In this document: in pieces, positions 11,280 to 21,681 of the stretch | Position numbering within the stretch: position 1 is the first letter of the stretch | Layout: every line of letters begins with the position of its first letter | Source: JAOUFP01 sp963801505 | GTDB taxonomy: Bacteria > Nitrospirota > Thermodesulfovibrionia > Thermodesulfovibrionales > UBA6898 | Assembly: GCA_963801505.1 (NCBI GenBank) | Contig: CAWDEY010000010.1 | Coordinates: forward strand, 1 to 64,000 | Direction: 5' to 3' | Length of the DNA stretch: 64,000 bases | Translations under genes and position numbers: made by a program | The notes under the pieces: generated by a model | What the model was told of the DNA's origin: nothing | Seen by the model: only the letters and a program-made list of their open reading frames with translations | Database searches by the model: none

Positions 11280-12911
11280 ATGCCGATAAAAACAAAATCT
11301 AGTGAAAACATGGCGGGCAGCTTTTCGAAAAGCTGGCTTGTCCTGTTTATTATTATGGTATTCGTTGTCTTTGTGCGTGTAAGACTGCTCGATTTTCCGC
11401 TTGAGCGTGATGAAGGGGAGTATGCATATATGGGACAGCTTCTCCTTCAGGGCATTCCTCCTTACAGCGAGGCCTACAACATGAAATTCCCCGGTACTTA
11501 CCTCATGTATGCCCTTATTATGGCGGTCTTCGGCCAGACTGCACAGGGCATCCATATCGGGCTGATGATAGTTAATTGTGCCTCGATTTTACTGGTCTAT
11601 CTCCTGGCCCGGAAAATGGTAGACGACATCCCTGCTGTTGTTGCCGGCGGGACATATGGGCTACTATCGCTGAGTTCTTCAGTATTTGGCTTTGCCGCTC
11701 ATGCAACACATTTCGTCGTATTTCCTGCACTGGGCGGGACACTGCTTCTGCTTCATGCCTTTGAAAAGGAGAAAACTTATCTTTATTTTTTATCCGGTAT
11801 TCTTTTAGGAAGCTCTGTTATTATGAAGCAGCCGGGCATCTTTTTCTGCATCTTCGGCGCCGCGTATATTCTATGGCATCATTTCTCTTCAAGGGCACAC
11901 AATTCACTAAAGTCGCTTACCTTAAAACTCGGGACATTCTCCCTGGGGGCAGTGCTTCCGCTCCTCATTACCTTCCTCTGGCTGTATGCTGCCGGAGTTT
12001 TTGACAGGTTTTGGTTTTGGACGGTAGTTTACGCTTCCAGATATGGCTCCCAAATTCCCCTCTCCAGAGCTTTTCCGGTTTTTGCCCGAAATTTCTCTTC
12101 AGTCTCCGGCAGTTTTTTTCTTTTATGGGTAATTTCCGCGTTAGGTTTGCTTACGACTTTTTTTTATAAGCGCTTAAACGGAAACAGGTCATTTATTATT
12201 CTTTTCTCCCTGTTTTCCTTTCTCTCGATATGCCCCGGTTTTTATTTCCGGGGGCATTATTTTGTGACTTTACTGCCAGCGGTGGCCATTCTGTCGGGGG
12301 TTTTCATCGATTTCATCAGTGCAGTGGACTTCACCTTTTTAAAGATGCGGTTTTCACGATATTTGGGCGCAGGGATATTCATTGTCGCGGCGGCAGTCGG
12401 CGTTATTCATCAAAAAGATTACTTCTTCATAGATGACCCGACAAGTTTTTCGAGATCAATGTACTTTGGCAATCCCTTTGCCGAATCTATTCAAATAGCA
12501 AGATTTATCCAGGACAGGACTGCTGCGACCGACCGTATCGCAGTGCTCGGCTCCGAGCCCCAGATATTTTTTTATGCAAAGAGGCCATCTGCCACCGGAC
12601 ATATCTATATGTACGGTTTAATGGAACATCATGATTACAGCTTGGCAATGCAGAAAGAAATGATACACGAGGTTGAATCCTCGCGGCCCAAATTTATCGT
12701 TGAAGTGCATGTTACAGCTTCATGGCTTAGAAGGCCGGAATCAGAACAATATATATTTGATTGGATCGAAAATTATGTTGAAGGAAATTACGTTATGGTG
12801 GGAATTGTAGACATCATTTCTCCTGATGTGACAATCTATAAGTGGTATGAGGACGTCAGGAATTACACGATCCAATCGCCGGATTATGTGCTTGTATATG
12901 AGCGGAGATAG
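11280..12911 (+). CDS. ArnT/PMT-like GT-C glycosyltransferase
   Basis: An intact 543-residue polytopic membrane protein. After the first membrane span comes LERDEGEYAYMGQLLLQG (41-58), then YNMKFPGTYLMYA: the acidic first-loop motif and KxPG motif of bacterial GT39/GT83-like (ArnT/PMT_2) enzymes that use polyprenyl-phosphate sugars on the periplasmic side. About ten further membrane spans follow, then a soluble C-terminal part (about 405-543). No clear ribosome site precedes the ATG at 11280. It splits the TMTC-like array into copies 1-4 and 5-7 on the same strand. It differs from the array members by lacking TPRs and the HPIHVES block. Donor sugar and acceptor are not predictable. Confidence 0.8.
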   Translation: MPIKTKSSENMAGSFSKSWLVLFIIMVFVVFVRVRLLDFPLERDEGEYAYMGQLLLQGIPPYSEAYNMKFPGTYLMYALIMAVFGQTAQGIHIGLMIVNCASILLVYLLARKMVDDIPAVVAGGTYGLLSLSSSVFGFAAHATHFVVFPALGGTLLLLHAFEKEKTYLYFLSGILLGSSVIMKQPGIFFCIFGAAYILWHHFSSRAHNSLKSLTLKLGTFSLGAVLPLLITFLWLYAAGVFDRFWFWTVVYASRYGSQIPLSRAFPVFARNFSSVSGSFFLLWVISALGLLTTFFYKRLNGNRSFIILFSLFSFLSICPGFYFRGHYFVTLLPAVAILSGVFIDFISAVDFTFLKMRFSRYLGAGIFIVAAAVGVIHQKDYFFIDDPTSFSRSMYFGNPFAESIQIARFIQDRTAATDRIAVLGSEPQIFFYAKRPSATGHIYMYGLMEHHDYSLAMQKEMIHEVESSRPKFIVEVHVTASWLRRPESEQYIFDWIENYVEGNYVMVGIVDIISPDVTIYKWYEDVRNYTIQSPDYVLVYERR

Positions 12912-12982
12912 GTGGCTGATATATCCCGGTCCCAGTCGCTGCAGCGACTTTGTTACGTATTGCCGGGCCTTGGGATAATAAA

Positions 12983-14732
12983 ATGAACAGAAGAGAGATA
13001 AAGACACAGGGATCTAAATACTACCTTGCGATTTCTATCTGTCTTATCACATTTGCAGTCTATCTGCCGGACCTTCGGAATGACTTCGTCGGGTGGGATG
13101 ACGGGACTTATGTTGTTGATAATCCTCATATCCGTTCGTTTAATCTATCTTTCTTTAAATGGGCTTTTTTCGATTTCCATGCCAGCAACTGGCACCCGCT
13201 CACCTGGATCTCCCATGCCCTGGATTACGCCATATGGGGATTGGACCCCATGGGTCATCACCTGACCAACAACTTCCTCCATGCGGTGAATACCTTTCTG
13301 GTGGTACTTGCTGGTGGCGAGGCTGATTGAAGCAGCAAGCCGAGTATGCAGCCGTCACCCGCTCCACAGTTCCGCACGTTTCACGACTCACATTTCACGT
13401 TTCACCCTGATCGCCTCAGGAGTGACGGGTCTGCTCTTCGGCCTTCACCCCATCCATGTGGAATCGGTTGCATGGGTCGCGGAGAGGAAAGACCTTTTGT
13501 GCGGACTGTTTTATCTGCTTAGTATCATGGCGTATGCGTGGCACGCAGGTAGAGGCGGCCCCCTGTGGCCGTCAAAAGAAGGGCGACCACAAGGTGTTGC
13601 ACTTCCATGGGCCTATATCTTTTCGCTCGTCTTCTTCATCCTCGCCCTCATGAGCAAGCCGATGGCGGTAAGCCTTCCTCTGGTACTGTTGATTCTGGAC
13701 TGGTATCCCTTTAAAAGGATCACCTCTATTAAAACATTCAGTATTTCCCTTATCGAAAAAATTCCGTTCATTGCCCTGAGTGTCTTTTGTTCGATTGTAA
13801 CAATTCTTGCGCAGAGATCCGGAGAGGCGATAAGGTCAGCGGAATTTGCGCCCTTATCGGCGAGATTACTTGTCGCGGGCAAATCCCTTATCACATATCT
13901 TTGGAGTATGGTTCTGCCTCTTAATCTCAGCCCTTTTTATCCCTATTCGCAGAAAATATCGCTTTTATCAATAGAATATATCCTGCCGTTGGCCATAATT
14001 GCGGGATTCAGCATTGGCTGCGCAGTTACCGCAAAAAGGCAGAAGTTATGGCTGTCAGTCTGGGGTTATTATTTCCTGACACTGATGCCAGTGCTCGGTT
14101 TCATCCAGGTGGGAAACCAGGCAATGGCGGACAGATACACCTACTTGCCCAGTTTGGGGCCGTTTCTTTTAGTGGGTTTAGCGGTGGCCTGGGTATTGGC
14201 AAAAAAAGACGTATTAAACAGATCATACCGTGCATCTAAAGTTTTCACCATTTCTGCGGCTATTTTTGTTTCTCTGTGTACGGCATATATGACTATTCGT
14301 CAAATCAGTATATGGGAAAACAGCTTTACTTTGTGGAATTTTGTTATTGAAAAGAACCCTGATAACGTCCCTTTTGCCTATTATAATCGTGGCTTGGCCT
14401 TCGCAAGAATCCGGCAATACCAAAAGTCAATTGAAGATTTTGATAGGGCAATTTCCATGCGGCCGTTTGCCCACTCGGAATACTACAATAATCGCGGGGT
14501 TTCATACATTAACGAGAAGTTGTTTGATAAGGCGATAGAAGATTTTCAAATTGCACTCGCGCTGGATCCAAATAATAATGTAGCGTACTATAATCGTGGA
14601 TTGGCATATTATCGTCGAGGGAGTTCCCTTCTTATTGCGGGCGATAAGGAGCTTGCCAGTGCCGATTTTCAGAGGGCGTGTCATGTGGGAAATAAAAAAG
14701 GATGTGATGCATTGCAGGCTTTGGGGTCGTAA
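12983..14732 (+). CDS. TMTC/GT105-like membrane protein with TPR tail, array copy 5, one frameshift
   Basis: The ATG at 12983 gives MNRREIKTQGSKYYLAIS; an upstream in-frame extension to 12950 lacks the family N-terminus. The first loop reads GWDDGTYVVDNPHIRS and the next block FHASNWHPLTWISHALDYA, a variant shared only with copy 6. One extra base near 13307 breaks the frame in LVVLLVARL, just before the variable loop; the frame 13308-14732 then runs to the end. The loop keeps degenerate heptamers (TTCACGA, CTCACAT, TTCACGT, TTCACCC). The TPR tail ends in QRACHVGNKKGCDALQ. One base separates its TAA from the ATG of copy 6, so the two are probably co-translated. Confidence 0.75.
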
Positions 14733-14733
14733 A

Positions 14734-16828
14734 ATGGTCATAAAAAATGTAAATACGCAGGCTCTTAAATACTATCTCGCGGGGTTAGTCTCTCTATTTA
14801 CATTTGGTGTCTATCTGTCCTCCCTGCAGAATGACTTCGTCGGGTGGGATGACGGGACTTATGTTATTGATAATCCTCATATCCGTTCATTTAATTTATC
14901 TTTCCTTAAATGGGCTTTTTTTGATTTCCATGCCAGCAACTGGCACCCGCTCACCTGGATCTCCCATGCCCTGGATTACGCCATATGGGGACTGAACCCT
15001 ATGGGTCATCACCTGACGAACAACTTCCTCCATGCGGTGAATACCTTTCTGGTGGTCTTCTGGTGGTGAAGCTGATTGAGTCCACTAATACCCGATCCGG
15101 GTCCCTCAGCTTCACGACTTACGTTTCACCCTGATCGTCTCCGGAACAACCGGTCTGCTCTTCGGTCTTCACCCTATTCATGTGGAATCAGTGGCATGGG
15201 TCGCGGAGAGGAAAGACCTCCTCTGCGCCTTGTTCTATTTGCTGAGTGTCACGGCATATGTGAAGTATGCGACCCTTCGACAAGCTCAGGGTGACAATGT
15301 CAAGGTGATTCCGTCGGACCATTCCAGTAAGCCTTACCTCCTTTCCCTCAGCTTCTTCATCCTCGCCCTCATGAGCAAGCCGATGGCGGTAAGTCTTCCG
15401 GTTGTTTTGCTTATTCTGGACTGGTATCCCTTTGAAAGAATCAGGTCTCTTAAGACGTTCAGGACTGCAGTGCTCGAGAAGCTCCCGTTTATCGCCCTGA
15501 GCATTGCTTCATCGGTCTTGACTCTCCTGGCGCAGGAAAAGGCCATGTTTTTGAATGAGATTGTGCCGCTGCCGGCACGGGTCCTCGTGGCGGCACGGGC
15601 CATTTTTGTCTATCTCGGCAAGATGCTTTTGCCCACTGGACCTGCTCCCCTTTCTATCCGTATTCGGGAAATGTCTTTCTTTTGTCGCCGGCATATTACC
15701 TGCCGCTTCTCCTTCTGATCGGACTTACAGCGACCTTCCTCGTTATTGCCGTCAAGAGACAGAAGTTATGGCTTTCAGTCTGGTTTTATTACATGGTGAC
15801 TCTGCTCCCGGTGCTCGGAATTGTCCAGGTGGGACGTCAATCAATGGCAGACAGGTATACGTATCTGCCGTCAATCGGCCCTTTCTTTAATCGCGGGATT
15901 GTTAGTCGCATGGGTTTACCGGAAGGTCATGCGGTAAACAGGGCAGAGCCCGGCTGTTAAGCTTGCCTTTATCACCCGGTCCTTTGTCTGTTCACTTCTC
16001 TGTCATATTTGACCTATAGACAGATAGGCATTTGGAACAATACGCTTGGATTCTGGAGTTATGTCATTTTGAAGGAACCCGAAAGTCCCTTTTGCATATT
16101 ATAATCGCGGGGTGGCTTTTTACAAAATGGGTCAGACGGACAAAGCGATAGAGGATTACAACAAGGCTATTGCCTTAGATCCATCTTATTCCAAAGCCTA
16201 TATGAACCGGGGCTTTGTTTTCTGCAAAATCGGACAGCCTGACAAGGCAATCGCAGACTACGACAAGGCTATTGCGCTGAATCCCCGGGATTCTGAAGCG
16301 TACAATAACCGGGGCGCTATTTTTGAGAAAATGGGGGAATTAGACAAGGCAATCGCAGACTACGACAAGGTTATTGAACTGGCTCCGGGTGAAGTTCAAT
16401 CATACAATAACCGGGGCGTTGTCTTTGAGAAAATGGGCCGCTTCGACAAAGCAATCCGGGATTACGACCAGGCTATTGCTCTGAATTCGTCCAATCCGGA
16501 CCTCTTTTATAATCGTGGTAACGCATATGACGAAATGGGCGAACTCGACAAAGCAATCGCAGACTACGATAAGGCCATTGCTTTGAATCCCCGTGATTCT
16601 CAGGCCTACAATAATCGGGGCCTTCTTTTTGAGAAAAGGGGCGAACTCGACAAGGCAATCGCAGACTACGAGAGGGCCCTTGTCCTGAATCCGTCCAATG
16701 CAGAGGCTTATAATAACCGGATTGCCGCTCTTGGGAAAAAAGCGGGACGCCCGGCAAAACAGGGACAGACTCGTGAAGACATTGCAGGATACGGCTCATT
16801 GAGCACGGCGGAAGATAAATCTGATGCA
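14734..16828 (+). CDS. TMTC/GT105-like membrane protein with long TPR tail, array copy 6, frame broken
   Basis: The ATG at 14734 follows the stop of copy 5 by one base. GWDDGTYVIDNPHIRS and FHASNWHPLTWISHALDYA place it next to copy 5. Frame changes: near 15060 (one G missing in LLVVKL), near 15130 at the end of the variable loop, near 15690, near 15890 and near 16080. The second loop carries an in-frame CTTCGACAAGCTCAGGGTGA element. The tail is the longest of the array: six to seven regular 34-residue TPRs (consensus KAIADYDKAIALNPRDSEAY) between 16112 and 16730, then a basic GKKAGRPAKQ segment. It lacks both C-terminal cap types of the other copies. The end is uncertain: the frame runs on through the ATG of copy 7, while an overlapping TGA at 16830-16832 lies in another frame. 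Confidence 0.68.
15272..15294 (+). repeat. CTTCGACAAGCTCAGGG palindromic element inside coding sequence of copy 6
   Basis: CCTTCGACAAGCTCAGGGTG is the widely dispersed bacterial palindromic repeat (CCCTTCGAC-AAGCTCAGGG). Here it lies in frame in the second cytoplasmic/periplasmic loop of copy 6, between AYVKYATLRQ and the next membrane segment. Confidence 0.7.
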
Positions 16829-18754
16829 ATGACGAATAAAAAGACGGACTTTTCCATACTATCTCGCAGGCGCAGTTTCGCTATTGACATTTGTGGTCTA
16901 TCTATCCTCTCTGAAGAATGATTTTGTCGGCTACGATGACAGCACTTATGTTGTTGATAATCCACACATCCGTTCATTTGATCTGGACTTTTTCAAATGG
17001 GCCTTTTTTGATTTCTACGCCGCCAACTGGCACCCGCTCACCTGGATATCCCATGCCCTGGATTATGCTGTCTGGGGATTGAACCCCCTGGGACATCATC
17101 TGACGAACAACATACTCCACGCCTTCAATACCTTCCTGGTGGTGTTGCTGGTGGTGAGACTGCTGGAAAGCCGGCAAGCCGTCAAGCGTGACAATCTCTC
17201 ACATCACATACGCACCGGCGGATCCGCCTGGGGCTGACAATTCACGGTTTACGCTTATCACCGCCGGAGTGACCGGTCTGCTCTTCGGTCTTCACCCCAT
17301 CCATGTGGAGTCGGTTGCGTGGGTTGCGGAGAGGAAAGACCTCCTGTGCGCTTCGTTTTTTTTGCTGAGCATCATGATGTATACAAAGTATGCGGTAACA
17401 ACTATTCTTTATTCCCCCTTGGAAAAGGGGTATAAAGGGGGTGCTGAAGCAGGTATTGCGGAAAACAGCAGGAAACAACCCGCTCCGCCCCCTCTTCCAG
17501 GAGGAAATCGTTCAACGATTTTGCAGCAGGTTTTCAACAAACATTACTTACTCGCTCTTTGTTTCTTCATTCTCGCCCTATTAAGCAAACCCATGGCAGT
17601 CACCCTTCCTTTTGTTTTGCTGATTCTGGACTGGTATCCCTTTAAGAGGGTCCACTCTTTTGAGACATTCAGGATTTGCCTTACCGAAAAGCTTCCGTTT
17701 ATTGCTCTGAGTCTTATCTCGGCAATACTGACTATTTTGGCACAGAAAGACGTATGGCGCCATACAATCGATTGAAGCTATTCCATTGTCATCTCGAGTG
17801 CTCGTGGCTTTCAAGTCTCTCTTCGCGTATCTCTGGAAAATGATATGGCCAGTCAATTTAATCCCCTATTACCCATACCCGGCGGATATATCGCTTCTAT
17901 CGATAGGGTATCTTTCAGCAATGTATCATTGTAGTCGCGATTACCGCAGCCTGTCTGGTCATGGCCAGAAAAAAAGAAATACTATTATCAGTCTGGGCTT
18001 ATTATGTGGTAACCCTGCTTCCCGTCCTTGGTATTGTTCAGGTCGGAGGCCAGTCAATGGCGGACAGATATACGTATTTGCCAGGTTTAGGCCCATTTCT
18101 TATTGCAGGTATGATAACAGCAGGGATTTACGAGAAGGTGAGGACCTCAGAAAAGGGAGGCTTATTCCTCAAGGCAGGGTGCATTCTGGCAGCTTCCATC
18201 GGGCTCGTCTTCATGTCTTATGCCACTCTGCGCCAAATCGGCATTTGGAAGGATGGTATAACGCTCTGGAATTATGTAATCAAAAAAGAGCCGCTGAAAG
18301 TGCCCCGCGCATATATTAATGGTGGGATCCGCTTTAATGGATAAGGGGCGCATAGACGAAGCGATAGAGTATTTTCGTATTGCCATACGTTTGGAACCCG
18401 ACTAACGCAAATGCCCACAATAATCTGGGAGTGGCCTACAAGTATAAAGGCCTGTATGACAGAGCGATTGAACAATTTCTGGCTGCGTTAAATCTGAGGC
18501 CGGATGACCCTGAGACACATAATAATCTGGGAGTGGCCTACAAATATAAAGGCATGTATGACAGAGCAATTGAACAATTTCTGGCTGCGTTAAATCTGAG
18601 GCCGGAATACGCGGAGGCACATTTCAATCTGGGGATCATTTACCTTGAGAGCGGAGATATGGACAAGGCGCGGGAAGCGTTTGAAGCGGGGTTGAAAATA
18701 AAACCTGACAATCAAAAGGCCAGGCAGGTCCTCAATAATATAATTTCAAAGTAA
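16829..18754 (+). CDS. TMTC/GT105-like membrane protein with TPR tail, array copy 7, frame broken
   Basis: The ATG at 16829 starts MTNKKTDF; a break near 16855 leads into YYLAGAVSLLTFVVYL. This copy has GYDD where the others have WDD. Open frames: 16884-17237, 17188-17775, about 17786-17940, 17961-18330 and 18380-18754. The change at 17188 lies inside the octamer stretch, where a unit reads CAAGCGTGA instead of CAAGCTGA. Other breaks are near 17750, 17930, 18330 and 18400. The TPR tail includes a nearly identical 102-base tandem duplication and ends in KIKPDNQKARQVLNNIIS, the cap of copy 4. Last of the array, 110 bases upstream of the first YfhO-like gene. Confidence 0.7.
17405..17510 (+). 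repeat. CCCCCTTGG-type REP insert in second loop of copy 7
   Basis: TTCCCCCTTGGAAAAGGGG followed by TATAAAGGGGGTGC, then GCCCCCTCTTCCAGGAGG: paired C-rich and G-rich blocks in frame within the loop after MMYTKYA. The same loop of copy 2 (6118-6210) holds a related insert. This is a palindromic dispersed repeat recruited into coding sequence. Confidence 0.6.
18418..18621 (+). repeat. Two nearly identical 102-base TPR units
   Basis: The units 18418-18519 and 18520-18621 differ at only a few positions (for example AAGTATAAAGGCC against AAATATAAAGGCA). The 102-base period equals one 34-residue TPR, so this is a recent in-frame duplication within copy 7. Confidence 0.8.
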
Positions 18755-18796
18755 AAGGATATCTCCATGAGCATGAAATCCATCAAACAGACGGCA

Positions 18797-18821
18797 TTGA
18801 CTTAATAAATAGTGTTAAAAT
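18797..18821 (+). promoter_or_regulatory. Possible promoter for the first YfhO-like gene
   Basis: TTGACT (18797-18802) and TAAAAT (18816-18821), spacer only 13; the same pair, TTGACT and TAGAAT at spacing 13, lies at the same place before the second YfhO-like gene, and both follow the word CAGACGGCATT. The conservation suggests a duplicated promoter; the short spacing makes an ordinary sigma70 site doubtful. Confidence 0.3.
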
Positions 18822-18864
18822 AGTTTTAATTCGGTGGCGGTGAATATAAGGGAATCAATATGCT

Positions 18865-21469
18865 ATGGAGTGTCATTTGATCATTGATGATATTTTAGAA
18901 AAGTTCTTTTTTCTTTCAAAGCGTCAAAATCTTTTGTCTTTTATCGTTTTCATCTGCCTTGCGGTATATGCATTGAACGCCAACCCCTTTGCAGGACAGA
19001 CAGTGGCGCCGTTTGACCGGCTGTTGCAATTCCCGGGATGGTCAACCATTCCGAGCGATCGCACCGCCGTTCACGCGGAACGGAGCGATATACTCGATTC
19101 GCAGCTGCCTTCCTGGATAACGCTTAAAGACCAGATCAGAAGAGGAGAGAGCCCTCTTTGGTATCCCAACGGAGCAGGCGGTCAGCCTATATCTCTTGAG
19201 CTTTGCAACCCCGCATTTCTGCTGTTTGTTGCCATAAAAGACAACGCCCTTGCCTATTATCTCGTGGGGTTGGCCAAACTCGTTGTTTCAGGTTTCGGGT
19301 GTTATCTTCTTCTCAGGATTTTTTTGCGATGGCTGCCGTCGATCTGGGGAGGGATTGTCTTCATGTTATGCGGCTTCAATGCCGCCTGGTTTTTCTGGGA
19401 ACAGGTTACAACAGCCATGTGGATCCCATGGCTTCTTTGGGCCACAGTCATGTATCTCAAGACAGACGATAAGAAATGGCTGCCGGCGATAAGTCTTATT
19501 TCAGCCCTTTTGCTCATATTCGGCGGGTTCCCGGCTGTTGCCGCATTCGGCTTTTATTCTTTCGCTCTGCTCATGTTTTCCTGGAATATTTATGACGCTT
19601 CAATCCGGCATCGCGGCGCAAACCTCGAGAATGCATGGACGTTAAGACTTATTCTGATAAAGACTGCGTTGCCTCTTGCTGGCGGTCGGCATTTCATTCT
19701 TCATGGCTGCTGTCGCCCTTATTCCCTTCAGAGACGGCATGTCGGTGATCAATCTTGGTTACAGGACCGGAGGGGGAACACTCTTCAGGTATTGCCGATC
19801 TTCGGCTCTTCTCTTTTTATGAAAATCCGCCGCAAGTCGAGCGGACCGCCTATATCGGCGATCCTTGTCCTGATATTTTCACTGATCGGCATTTTTTCGG
19901 CTTTTCGAAGCAAAGACAAAAACTTAAAACGGTTTATTTTTTTTAGTGTATTTCTTGTCGTTGTCTCGACATTGATAGCCTTTGGCCTGCTCCCACATGA
20001 GTTAATAAAAGCAATCCCTGTTTTTAATCGCAATTCCTGGGGCAGGTTGATAGTCATTACGCTTTTGGCTTTGTCGGCTCTGTCTGCCGTTGGTCTGGAT
20101 TTTATTGCTGCAAAGCTTCAGGAATTGTCCGCCCGATATTCGGGATTAACACCCCTGAATGCGCGCAGAATAGTTGCTGTGGCTCTCATTGGGATTATTG
20201 CAGTGCAATTTCACTCACAGAAGAAACTTTTCAACAACTTTAACGCAGTCGTCCCTTCAGCCTGGTTCTACCCTTTGACGCCGAGCATCAAATACGTTAG
20301 GGAACACCTTCAGCCGCTGCAGTCCGTGCTTGCGGATGCATCTTCTTACTGGTTTGCCGGAACTCTCGGGGCCTACGGCATTCCGGAGTGGTATGCGCAT
20401 AGTTTTCGAACGGACAGGGAAAAAGAAGTTCTCGGCGAACTGGCTTTTAATCGGTCCAAATCACCGACCTCGATGGTCATCGACGGACGGAGCATTCACT
20501 TCGATTCGCCCCTGATGGACAAACTCGCGATAAAATATTTGCTTGTCAGCAAGGACATCGAGAACCAGCGACTGTTGGAACTGCCGGAATTGTCCCGTGA
20601 ACCGGCGCCGCCTCTGCCCCATAATTCGTGGAGGCAGCATATCTATATTCCGAAAGATATTGACGCCGGGGCGATTGGATTTTCTTTTATGACATACGGC
20701 GAACAGAATGCTCCCTCAAATGTAAGGCTGACTCTTTATAAGGACAATGCAGAGAACTCCCTGGTTGAGACCGCATTGGACAAGAATGAGATAAACGAGA
20801 AAGAGTGGGCTTTTTTCCCGTTTCCGGACAAGACGCTGCTTGAGTAAGGGAGGATATTACGTGGAGGTATCTCTTCCCGGTTATACAGGACCCAGGAGTC
20901 TGACGGCGTGGGCCACAAAAATCAGCGGGAATACAGGCAGCTTCCTCGAAGTAAACGGGACAAAAACAGATCTTTCACTGCTTTGGAAAATAGGATATTT
21001 CGATGACATGGCCCTCGTCTCGAAGAAGTGGAACATGATCTCCCTTGAAAAAGATATTGTGATTTATGAAAACAGGCAGGTGACTAACAGCGCCTATTTC
21101 GTGAAAGACCTTGATGCCTCAAATGACCGGATGGATTTTTCGGGATTGGATGTCAGACAGACTTCGGTCGACCGGATAGATATTTATAATTCACAGGCAG
21201 ACGCCGGATGGATTGTCCTGCCGATGCGTCTTCATCCCGGGTGGAAGGCATATGTTAATGACCGGCAAGTCAAATATGACGCTTATCTTGATATGCTGCC
21301 TGCAATACCGGTGAGCGGGCCGGCGCATGTTACATTTAAATATGAACCGGAATCTTTTCGGAGAGGGTTAAAGGTCAGTCTGGCCGGTCTCTTCGTGTTT
21401 TTAGTATTCTCGGCTTTATGTTTAAGAAAACCCGGCGGGGGGGCCGCCCCGGATGAAAAGAACAACTGA
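18865..21469 (+). CDS. YfhO-like polytopic membrane protein A, frame broken
   Basis: About 865 residues when joined. The N-terminal half has VAPFDRLLQFPGWS, SDILDSQLPSWITLKDQIRR, GESPLWYPNGAGG and many membrane spans, the pattern of bacterial YfhO family proteins (GT-C-like, implicated in glycosylation of lipoteichoic acid or other envelope polymers). The C-terminal part is a soluble beta-rich domain ending in a last membrane helix. Alignment by eye with the neighbouring paralogue at 21682 shows an out-of-frame section between about 19675 and 19860 and a break near 20838, where a stop is followed by LSKGGYYVEVSLPGYTG in another frame. Both copies follow similar leaders. Likely partners are the GT-C genes upstream. 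Confidence 0.75.
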
Positions 21470-21613
21470 AACTCATCATCTAATTCCTTATCATTCCGGG
21501 GCCGATGAGTGTGTTTAATTTAATGCGGGTTATATAATCTTCCGACAAAGACTTATTTTCGGAAGGAAGATCTTCTCCAGAAAACACACTCAGACGGCAT
21601 TGTTTATAAGATA

Positions 21614-21638
21614 TTGACTCAACGCATAACATTAGAAT
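21614..21638 (+). promoter_or_regulatory. Possible promoter for the second YfhO-like gene
   Basis: TTGACT at 21614-21619 and TAGAAT at 21633-21638, spacer 13; an alternative -10 (ATATAG) lies at spacing 17. It mirrors the arrangement upstream of the first YfhO-like gene. Confidence 0.3.
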
Positions 21639-21681
21639 ATAGTGACTTGGAAACAATGAATATCAGGAAAGTCAATATGAG

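Noticed and set aside
16832..16921. C-terminal extension of array copy 6 into copy 7
   Set aside because: The stretch matches the N-terminus of copy 7 read in the wrong frame, so it is not a natural tail.
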